Positions 53,401 through 58,703 of a stretch of DNA of 58,703 nt are shown here, piece by piece. Location of the stretch: positions 1 to 58,703 of the forward strand of contig CAYVEB010000008.1 in NCBI GenBank assembly GCA_964450645.1, written 5' to 3'. The stretch is from JAKSPM01 sp964450645 (GTDB taxonomy: Bacteria; Bacillota; Clostridia; Oscillospirales; Oscillospiraceae). The notes under the pieces were generated by a model. It saw only the letters and a program-made list of their open reading frames with translations, was not told the origin of the DNA and did no database searches. The stretch's first letter is position 1. Every line of letters starts with the position of its first letter. The translations under genes and the position numbers were made by a program.

Positions 53401-54076
53401 AAAAGGTGTCGCCGTTTTCGTGGCTGCCGCGCATAGCGGGACGCTCAGGGTTCAGGCTGTGCTTGCGGAAAGCCTCCACCGCCTCCATATTGCACATTTC
53501 CTTCAGATCGTCATAATCCCAGACGGCAATCTTCTGGATCTCATGGGAGGTACGGAACCCATCAAAAAAGTTGATAAACGGGACGCGGCCCTCGATGGCG
53601 GCCAAGTGGGCGACCGGAGCAAGATCCATTACCTCCTGGACGTTGCCCTCGGCCAGCATGGCAAAACCGGTCTGGCGGCAGGCGTAGACGTCGGAATGGT
53701 CGCCGAAAATGTTCAGCGCGTGGCTGGCCACGGTTCTGGCCGACACATGGAACACAGCGGGCAGCAGCTCACCGGCAATCTTGTACATATTGGGGATCAT
53801 CAGCAGCAGGCCCTGGGAGGCGGTGTAAGTAGTTGTGAGGGCGCCTGCAGCCAAGGAGCCATGCACGGTACCGGCTGCGCCAGCCTCGGACTGCATTTCA
53901 ATTACATTGACTTTGTTGCCAAAAATGTTCTTCCGCCCGGCGGCGGCCCATTGGTCGACGGAGTCCGCCATGGGGGAAGACGGCGTGATGGGATAAATAC
54001 CGGCTACTTCCGTAAACGCGTAGCTGACATGCGCGGCGGCAGTATTGCCGTCCATGGATTTGAATTTTCTGGCCAA
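50417..54076 (-). CDS. nifJ: Pyruvate:ferredoxin (flavodoxin) oxidoreductase, single chain
   Basis: A 1219-aa homodimeric enzyme that oxidises pyruvate to acetyl-CoA and CO2 and reduces ferredoxin. Domain order is complete: pyrimidine-binding domain I with YPITPSSPMAD, domain II, gamma domain, a 2x[4Fe-4S] domain with CIQCNNCAFVCPHA and CMGCGVCVGVCPTKA, then the TPP domain with GSCAGCAETSYGRL and GGDGWAYDIGFGG...YSNTGGQ. TTG 54074-54076 is proposed as start (MARKFKSMDGN) since GGAGG lies 8 bases upstream; the ATG at 54091 overlaps that site. Central to fermentative energy metabolism of this anaerobe. Confidence 0.97.
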   Translation of the reverse strand: MARKFKSMDGNTAAAHVSYAFTEVAGIYPITPSSPMADSVDQWAAAGRKNIFGNKVNVIEMQSEAGAAGTVHGSLAAGALTTTYTASQGLLLMIPNMYKIAGELLPAVFHVSARTVASHALNIFGDHSDVYACRQTGFAMLAEGNVQEVMDLAPVAHLAAIEGRVPFINFFDGFRTSHEIQKIAVWDYDDLKEMCNMEAVEAFRKHSLNPERPAMRGSHENGDTFFQHREACNQYYNALPAVVEKYMGKINEKLGTNYQLFNYYGAEDADRVIVAMGSICDVAEEVTDYLNAHGEKVGLIKVRLYRPFAADRLLSAIPATCKKLAVLDRTKEPGAQGEPLYMDVVTALAAAGRNDIQVIGGRYGLGSKDTPPSSVFAVYNELKKDEMKRVFTIGIHDDVTGLSLEETEAPNTAAEGTIECKFWGLGGDGTVGANKNSIKIIGDYTDKYVQAYFQYDSKKTGGVTISHLRFGDKPIRSPYYINKADFVACHNPSYIIKGFKMVQDVKPGGVFMINCQWSLDELERHLDAASKRYIAKNNIQLYLINAIDLAIKVGMGKRTNTILQSAFFTLAKVMPQEEAIRHMKDAAEHSYLKKGMDVVQKNWDAIDAGATAFVKVDVPASWAHAEDQPDETVLKGKPELVKQVKNILLPVDKMDGDSLPVSAFVDHVDGQFELGAAAYEKRGVAVTVPEWDAAKCIQCNNCAFVCPHATIRPFALNAEEAEKAPTAIKLADVKVGKGKGVYKFTMAVSPLDCMGCGVCVGVCPTKAITMVPQESQLAQQEVFNYCVYETAEKKELQDNTVKGSQFRQPLLEFSGSCAGCAETSYGRLVTQLFGDRMYISNATGCSSIWGGPGATSPYCANKDGRGPAWSNSLFEDNAEHGYGMYIAQETIRQSLAEKTRALIATHSAPALKEAAQSWLDTMNDGEANKEATRKYIAALEENLVKVDESLAFTASEEGKAYFGDRAEALHAHMQELKDAGKTYCDCEACTLAAEILAKKEYLAKKSVWIFGGDGWAYDIGFGGVDHVLAQNRDVNVFVFDTEVYSNTGGQASKSSNIGQVAQFAAAGKEVRKKSLAEIAMSYGYVYVAQVAMGANMAQTLKAITEAEAYHGPSLIIGYAPCEMHSIKGGMMHCQEEMKKAVDCGYWNLFRFNPAAEGKKFTLDSKQPKDGYRDFLMNEARYSRLTREFPERAEGLFVRNEEAAKERYEHLVKLVELYKD

Positions 54077-54113
54077 GATCAATACCTCCAAGTATCAAAA
54101 TTTAGTCATATAT

Positions 54114-54147
54114 ATTTTACCACCGATTTTTATGTTTGTAAATCGGT
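54114..54147 (-). promoter_or_regulatory. PFOR promoter with overlapping inverted repeat
   Basis: On the minus strand TTTACA (54142-54137), 17 bases, TAAAAT (54119-54114). ACCGATTT (54122-54129) and AAATCGGT (54140-54147) form a perfect 8-bp inverted repeat with a 10-base gap that spans the -35 box, a probable operator for an unidentified regulator. Confidence 0.75.
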
Positions 54148-54367
54148 ATTTCGTGTTTTTTCCTAAAAATATTTGCCCGAAAGCGCCTCAAACGGCAAAT
54201 ATTCCCAAAAATCGCAAGCTTTTTTCGCGGGCGGACGCGCGGCCCGCTGCAATCGCATCATAGCGCGTTTTCGCAAAAGATACAAGTGAAAAATAAAGGC
54301 AAATGTTCCGGATGAAAGCCAATCTGCTGGGCCTGCCGACGGGACGAGCGGGGTTTGTCTCATAGGA

Positions 54368-54398
54368 AGCCCCATAAAAAGCGGGCTTTTTATGGGGC
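54368..54398 (-). terminator. Hairpin downstream of ispG
   Basis: GCCCCATAAAAAGC / GCTTTTTATGGGGC, perfect 14-bp arms with a short loop. On the minus strand it follows the ispG stop by about 15 bases; only TTCC follows, so efficiency is uncertain. The gap 54148-54367 upstream of the PFOR promoter shows no gene. Confidence 0.65.
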
Positions 54399-54406
54399 CT
54401 TAAAAA

Positions 54407-55444
54407 TCAGAGTTGATCGATGTAACGCAGGAGGGTGGGAAGCAGCTCGTCGTAGGGTACCTTTTCACGCAGCTGGCCGCGGACAAACAGCACACCGCAG
54501 CCGTCGCCTCCGGCGATGCCTACGTCCGCCTCCCTGGCCTCGCCGGGGCCGTTGACCACGCAGCCCATCACTGCTACGGTCAGATCCTTCCCGCAATCGC
54601 GCAGGGCTTCCTCCACCTGATGCGTCAGGCCGATCAGGTCAATCTGCGTCCGGCCGCAGGTGGGGCAGGAGATGATGTTCACCCCGCCCCTGCGCGCGCC
54701 GACGGCCCGCAAAATTTTTTTCGCCGCCTCCACCTCGCGCACCGGATCGGCCGTCAGCGACACGCGCACCGTGTCCCCGATGCCCAGGCACAAAAGCCCG
54801 CCGATGCCCGCCGCCGACTTGATCACGCCCATCTCCTCCGTGCCGGTCTCCGTGACGCCCACGTGCAGCGGGTAGTCCGACTGGGCGGCAAACATACGGT
54901 ATGCCTCCACCATTCGCGGCACGTTGGAGGATTTCATCGACACACAGATGTCATAGAACCCGCAGCGTTCGAGCAGCGCGATGTGGGAAAACGCGCTGTC
55001 CACCATCGCCTGCGCGGTGGGATGGCCGTAACGCCGCAGAAGCTCCTTGTCCAGGCTGCCGCCGTTGACGCCGATGCGGATGGGGATGTGGTGGGCCTTG
55101 CAGCAGTCCACAACGGCCCTGACCCGGTCTTCGCCGCCGATGTTGCCGGGATTGATGCGAATTTTCGCCGCGCCGCCCTCGGCCGACGCGATGGCCAGGC
55201 GGTAGTCAAAATGGATGTCCGCCACCAGCGGCAGCGGCGAGCGGAGCGCGATCTGGGCGAACCCCTTGGCTGCCTGCATATCCGGCACGGCTAGACGGGC
55301 AATCTCGCAGCCGGCCCGGGCCAGCCGGTCCAGCTGGCGCAAGCTGCCCTCGACGTCGGTGGTCTTGGTGTTGAGCATGGATTGGATGGAAACCGGCGCG
55401 CCGCCGCCGACGGCCACGTTCCCGACATGGATCTGTCTCGTCAT
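54407..55444 (-). CDS. ispG: 4-hydroxy-3-methylbut-2-enyl diphosphate synthase
   Basis: The 345-aa [4Fe-4S] enzyme converts MEcPP to HMBPP in the MEP isoprenoid pathway. It opens TRQIHVGNVAVGGGAPVSIQ and has LVADIHFDYRLA, IRINPGNIG and the C-terminal cluster region ISCPTCGRTQIDL with VMGCVVNGPGEA (third Cys). Length agrees with the short, bacterial GcpE form. It is the last gene of the cdsA-dxr-rseP-ispG block, 43 bases after rseP. Confidence 0.96.
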   Translation of the reverse strand: MTRQIHVGNVAVGGGAPVSIQSMLNTKTTDVEGSLRQLDRLARAGCEIARLAVPDMQAAKGFAQIALRSPLPLVADIHFDYRLAIASAEGGAAKIRINPGNIGGEDRVRAVVDCCKAHHIPIRIGVNGGSLDKELLRRYGHPTAQAMVDSAFSHIALLERCGFYDICVSMKSSNVPRMVEAYRMFAAQSDYPLHVGVTETGTEEMGVIKSAAGIGGLLCLGIGDTVRVSLTADPVREVEAAKKILRAVGARRGGVNIISCPTCGRTQIDLIGLTHQVEEALRDCGKDLTVAVMGCVVNGPGEAREADVGIAGGDGCGVLFVRGQLREKVPYDELLPTLLRYIDQL

Positions 55445-55487
55445 AAGCTACACTTCTTTCTTTCTCGCGAAACCGGGTTGTTTTCCG

Positions 55488-56543
55488 CTAGTGGAACAGA
55501 CCGATCACATCTTTTAGCGTGATAAAAGCCATAAATCCCAGCAGCAGGATCATGCCGCCGGCGTGGAGATACGCCTCGTATTTGGGATTCAGCTTGCGCC
55601 CCAGGATCTTTTCGGCGCACCAGGTCAAAATCAGCCCCAGCACCCGTCCGCCGTCCAGGGCCGGAATGGGCAGCATATTCATTACCGCCAGGTTCACCGC
55701 GATAAACGCGAACAGGTAAAACGTGTTGGACATCCCGGCGGAGACCGTCGCAGCCTGCTGCCCCGCGTCGTTGACAATCTCCACAATTCGCACCGGGCCG
55801 CCCATTTCGCTCAGTCCGGAGCGTCCCGTGAGCAAATCGCCCAGGCTCCACCAGACCATCCGCGTAAAATACCGGCAGTTGTTCCACGAGAAGGCCAGGA
55901 CGGAGCCGACCGTCGCCTTTTTGGTGCCGCCGTAGCTCAGACCGTAGCGCAGGCCGTAGCCGTCTCCAAAGTCGCGCTTTTGCAGGGTCACGTTGTCAAA
56001 GTGCAGCGTTTCGCCGTCGCGGGTGACGGTGAAATCGAACACGCCCGTGGTGTTCCGCTCCAGGAGCAGGCCCAAGTCCGAGGCGACATAAAGAGACTTG
56101 CCGTCCACTTCCTCGACGATGTCGCCCACCTGCAGGCCGGCCACCGCCAGGTCGCTCTCCGGCTCTAGGGAGGCAATCTGCGGAATGCGGATGCCCTGGT
56201 CGGCAGACATGATGGTCATCACCAGCACGATCAGAAAGCCAACCAGAAAGTTCATCGCCGCGCCGGAGCACAGGATGATCAGCCGTTTCCAGACCTTGGC
56301 GGCGGCAAACGAACGGGGATTGTCGCTGTCGCCGTCCTCGCCCTCCATGGCGCAGTAGCCGCCCAGTGGGATGCAGTTGATGCGGTAGGTCGTCTCGCCG
56401 ATGGTCTTGGAGAAAATCTTCGGCCCCATGAACAGCGCAAACTCGTTGACCTGCACGCCCGAGAGCTTCGCCGCCACAAAGTGGCCAAGTTCGTGGATAA
56501 AAATCAAAAAACTAAACAGTAAAATTGCAACTACGATATACAC
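55488..56543 (-). CDS. rseP: RIP metalloprotease RseP (site-2 protease)
   Basis: A 351-aa intramembrane zinc protease. The first helix bears the HExxH zinc site in FIHELGHFVAAK, and the third contains NMLPIPALDGGRV, the second metal-ligand motif LDG. A single PDZ domain (about residues 120-190) follows the second helix. It cleaves anti-sigma factors or signal-peptide remnants in the membrane. GTG 56541-56543 is taken as start, 5 bases after the dxr stop; the N-terminus VYIVVAILLFSFLIF then leads straight into the first helix. Co-transcribed with dxr. Confidence 0.93.
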   Translation of the reverse strand: MYIVVAILLFSFLIFIHELGHFVAAKLSGVQVNEFALFMGPKIFSKTIGETTYRINCIPLGGYCAMEGEDGDSDNPRSFAAAKVWKRLIILCSGAAMNFLVGFLIVLVMTIMSADQGIRIPQIASLEPESDLAVAGLQVGDIVEEVDGKSLYVASDLGLLLERNTTGVFDFTVTRDGETLHFDNVTLQKRDFGDGYGLRYGLSYGGTKKATVGSVLAFSWNNCRYFTRMVWWSLGDLLTGRSGLSEMGGPVRIVEIVNDAGQQAATVSAGMSNTFYLFAFIAVNLAVMNMLPIPALDGGRVLGLILTWCAEKILGRKLNPKYEAYLHAGGMILLLGFMAFITLKDVIGLFH

Positions 56544-56547
56544 ACAA

Positions 56548-57705
56548 TCAGCCTCGTTCTTGGAAAAATTGGGTAACCCTCCGCCTGGCCGCGCGGTCGG
56601 CCTCGAAAATTTGCTCCAGGCTGGGGCTGGCGGCAAACGCGACGCCCTCCATGGCCCGGCGGATCAGCGCGGGAATATCATAAAACCCGATGGCGCCACG
56701 CAGATACAGCTCCACCGCTGCTTCGTTGGCCGCGTTCATTGCGGCGGGCGCGGTTCCGCCCTGCCGCGCGGCGTCCATGGCAATCTGAAGGCACGGGAAC
56801 GTCCCCAGGTCGGGCGCTTCAAAGGTCAGCGCGCCGCAGCGCAGCAGATCCAGCGGCTCCACATCCGACGGCAGCCGGTCGGGATAGGTCATAGCGAACT
56901 GAATGGGCAGGCGCATATCCGGCTGCCCCAGTTGGGCCAGCACCGCGCCGTCCCGGTATTCCACCAGGGAGTGGACGATGCTCTGCCGGTGGACAACCAC
57001 CTGCACCCGATCCGGTGGCAGCTGGTACAGGCGCATGGCCTCAATGACTTCCAAGCCCTTGTTCATGAGCGTCGCGCAGTCGACGGTGATCTTCTTCCCC
57101 ATCCGCCAGTTGGGATGGCGCAGGGCGTCGTCCTTGGTCACGCAGGCGAGCGCCTCCGGCTTTCTGCCGAAAAACGGCCCGCCGGAGCATGTCAAAATCA
57201 AATTTTTCACCTGGCTGCGGTCGCGGCAGCCCATCAGACACTGGAAAATGGCCGAATGCTCCGAGTCCACGGGGATGATCTCAGCGTGGTGCAACCGGGC
57301 CTGCTCCATCACAAGCTCCCCGGCGCAGACCATGGTCTCCTTATTTGCAAGGCCGATGCGCTTGCCGCAGCGGATGGCCTCCAGCGTGGGCCGGAGGCCC
57401 AACGTGCCCACCACGGCGGTGATCACCATGTCGGCGCTGGGGATGGCGGCGGCGGCCATCAGGCCGTCCTCACCAGATAGGATATGAATGGAAGGGTCAT
57501 TTAATGTGTCCGCCAATTCCCGCGCGGCCTGAGCGCTGCTCATCACGGCCAGTTCGGGGTGGAATGTTCGGCACTGTTCGGCCATCCGCGCTACGTTGGT
57601 TCCGGCGGCCAGCGCCGCCACGCGGACGCCCAGATGCGCCGCCACGTCCAGGCTTTGCCGCCCAATGGAGCCGGTGCTGCCCAAAACGCTGATACACCCT
57701 ACCAT
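56548..57705 (-). CDS. dxr: 1-deoxy-D-xylulose-5-phosphate reductoisomerase
   Basis: The 385-aa enzyme makes MEP from DXP with NADPH, first committed step of the MEP pathway. NADPH site SVLGSTGSIGRQSLDV (6-21), metal/substrate residues IPVDSEHSAIFQ near 145-156 and SGGPFFG near 175-181, with the C-terminal domain AAMNAANEAAVELYL near 326-340. It lies directly after cdsA (10 bases) and before rseP, the usual Firmicute order. Confidence 0.97.
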   Translation of the reverse strand: MVGCISVLGSTGSIGRQSLDVAAHLGVRVAALAAGTNVARMAEQCRTFHPELAVMSSAQAARELADTLNDPSIHILSGEDGLMAAAAIPSADMVITAVVGTLGLRPTLEAIRCGKRIGLANKETMVCAGELVMEQARLHHAEIIPVDSEHSAIFQCLMGCRDRSQVKNLILTCSGGPFFGRKPEALACVTKDDALRHPNWRMGKKITVDCATLMNKGLEVIEAMRLYQLPPDRVQVVVHRQSIVHSLVEYRDGAVLAQLGQPDMRLPIQFAMTYPDRLPSDVEPLDLLRCGALTFEAPDLGTFPCLQIAMDAARQGGTAPAAMNAANEAAVELYLRGAIGFYDIPALIRRAMEGVAFAASPSLEQIFEADRAARRRVTQFFQERG

Positions 57706-57715
57706 GGCGCGCCCC

Positions 57716-58540
57716 CTATCTGCCCACTATGGGCAGCAGGAGCACCAACAACTCCGTCAGCGGCGCGACCACGATCATGGAGTCGAACCGGTCCAAAATG
57801 CCCCCGTGGCCGGGCAGCAGCTTGCCGTAGTCCTTGATGCCCACCTGGCGTTTGATCACCGAGAAGGTCAGATCGCCCACGATGGACAGCGTGGAGCCAA
57901 GCACCCCATAGATCACCGCGTAGCCGTAGTGCATTGAATAGCCGAAGCCCAGATCGAAGATCAGGCAGTACACCTCCATAAACAGCACCGTGGATACCAC
58001 CCCGCCGATCGCGCCCTCCACGGTTTTTTTCGGGCTGATCACGGGGGCCAGCTTGTGCTTGCCAAAGGCGCGTCCGGCAAAGTACGCGCCGGTGTCGGCG
58101 GTCATGGCCAGGATCAGGGCGATCCCCAGCTGGATGCGGCCAAACTCCATCCCGCGCAGCCGCACCACGGCGGTGAGCATCCATGGGATCACCAGACCGC
58201 CGAAGATCGCGACGCAAAGCGACTGGAACGGCAACTTCGTATGGCTCCTCAGCAGCAGACAGCACAGCACAATAAAATACACAAATACCGCCGCGCGGAT
58301 CGCCACGGCAGAGACGGCTACGCCGCCCCAGCTATAGAACGCGACGCAGCCCGCCATCAGCATGGACACCGCCAGAATCGCGCCGTCGCAGCACAGCTTG
58401 GTTTCATAGAGCAATTCATATACGGCGATGGCGCACATCAAGCCGAACAGCACCGCCGTTGGCCATGTCCACGGCAGCGCAAACAACACAATCAACAGTA
58501 GCGGCAGTGCCACAACCGCCGTCAACACACGGGTTTTCAT
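57716..58540 (-). CDS. cdsA: Phosphatidate cytidylyltransferase
   Basis: The 274-aa membrane enzyme makes CDP-diacylglycerol from phosphatidate and CTP for phospholipid synthesis. About eight helices; the C-terminal signature is intact: SVIKRQVGIKDYGK followed by LLPGHGGILDRFDS, with the conserved KD and DRxD. ATG 58538-58540 follows AAGGAGG at 58547-58553, so the longer reading to 58660 is not used. First gene of the visible block; uppS, commonly upstream, would lie beyond the window. Confidence 0.95.
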   Translation of the reverse strand: MKTRVLTAVVALPLLLIVLFALPWTWPTAVLFGLMCAIAVYELLYETKLCCDGAILAVSMLMAGCVAFYSWGGVAVSAVAIRAAVFVYFIVLCCLLLRSHTKLPFQSLCVAIFGGLVIPWMLTAVVRLRGMEFGRIQLGIALILAMTADTGAYFAGRAFGKHKLAPVISPKKTVEGAIGGVVSTVLFMEVYCLIFDLGFGYSMHYGYAVIYGVLGSTLSIVGDLTFSVIKRQVGIKDYGKLLPGHGGILDRFDSMIVVAPLTELLVLLLPIVGR

Positions 58541-58561
58541 TTGGGTCCTCCTTCCTAAGCT

Positions 58562-58596
58562 CCAAATCGAACCCGCTTTGCTGGGCTTCGATTTGG
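58562..58596. repeat. Intergenic palindromic repeat, copy B
   Basis: CCAAATCGAACCC and GGGCTTCGATTTGG flank a CGCTTTGCT core; same palindrome as copy A (11201-11235) in the opposite orientation of the core. It stands just upstream of the cdsA ribosome site. A second stem (TGCAAGAA / TTCTTGCA, 58655-58687) lies beyond. No gene is seen in 58597-58703. Confidence 0.6.
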
Positions 58597-58703
58597 GTTT
58601 TGCGCCTTGCCGCTGCACACGCGCCCATTCCGCCGCTCGCGCCTGCACGGGAACATGCAAGAACAGAAAAGCAAATTGCTTCTTGCAAACATAGATGGGT
58701 AAA

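Noticed and set aside
50411..54166. Very long open frame on the plus strand opposite PFOR (over 1200 codons)
   Set aside because: It is the antisense shadow of a long, GC-biased, strongly conserved gene; it has no ribosome site or domain of its own.

Overview
The window looks like chromosome of a strictly anaerobic, moderately high-GC Bacillota bacterium of class Clostridia, most likely an Oscillospiraceae-type gut organism. Supporting genes are RNase J, NrdR, a one-chain Fe-S L-serine dehydratase, a one-chain pyruvate:ferredoxin oxidoreductase (PFOR), the folate C1 branch fhs-fchA-folD, a YtrA-type GntR ABC module, CsoR-CopA copper efflux, and clostridial families DUF6514, DUF3793, DUF2325, DUF4358 and DHHW. 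Taxon is an inference from gene content. Ten Ns at 46096-46105 show this is a draft scaffold.

Layout. 0.2-2.1 kb: membrane-anchored DUF4015 glycoside hydrolase (minus). 2.4-6.7 kb: surface polymer cluster on the plus strand (Wzy/ligase-like polymerase, Wzx-like flippase, CDP-glycerol glycerophosphotransferase family enzyme, TagD-like cytidylyltransferase) closed by a terminator. 6.7-8.7 kb: GntR-ABC-permease operon. 8.8-10.7 kb: HtrA protease and a 51-aa membrane protein. 10.8-14.2 kb: histidine-kinase remnant, then csoR-copA under a promoter holding two CsoR-type operators. 14.2-18.3 kb: YitT, a small membrane protein, Ogt, RNase J with a long leader. 18.5-20.8 kb: uridine-kinase-like protein and a zinc-ribbon membrane protein. 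20.8-22.8 kb: AT-richer island with a GT2 glycosyltransferase, a hypothetical protein, small ORFs and a ribbon-helix-helix protein. 23.2-29.3 kb: five-gene operon for a ribose-type sugar ABC importer with two different permeases plus a lactonase. 29.4-31.7 kb: broken cupin gene, MscS channel, DUF4358 lipoprotein. 31.8-35.2 kb: MBOAT acyltransferase, DHHW/AlgX-like protein, glutamate racemase. 35.4-37.8 kb: DUF6514, nrdR, smpB, cyclophilin, tmRNA. 37.9-41.4 kb: decayed ABC exporter, ruvX, Rieske-tailed FAD oxidoreductase, decayed ABC-2 transporter, tRNA-Ser(GGA). 41.6-43.7 kb: zinc-ribbon/CFI-box-like protein, methyltransferase remnant, TIGR04076 protein. 43.7-47 kb: folD, fchA, fhs. 47.3-48.3 kb: DUF2325-DUF3793 operon under an iron-box-like operator. 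48.4-49.6 kb: L-serine dehydratase. 50.4-54.1 kb: PFOR. 54.4-58.5 kb: ispG, rseP, dxr, cdsA (isoprenoid and phospholipid synthesis with site-2 protease).

How they fit together. Several blocks serve the envelope: the polymer cluster, MBOAT/DHHW acylation pair, murI, the cdsA-dxr-rseP-ispG block and HtrA. Serine dehydratase makes pyruvate, PFOR turns it into acetyl-CoA and reduced ferredoxin, and fhs-fchA-folD interconverts formate and methylene-THF. No single large undescribed system stands out. The most interesting signals are a FolD that lacks the expected cyclohydrolase residues beside a separate FchA, a CopA whose C-terminal CopZ-like domain has its own ribosome-binding site, paired iron-box-like palindromes at a DUF2325/DUF3793 promoter, a 400-base leader on RNase J, a cupin gene broken by a 6-base tandem duplication, and several decayed transporter or regulator genes.
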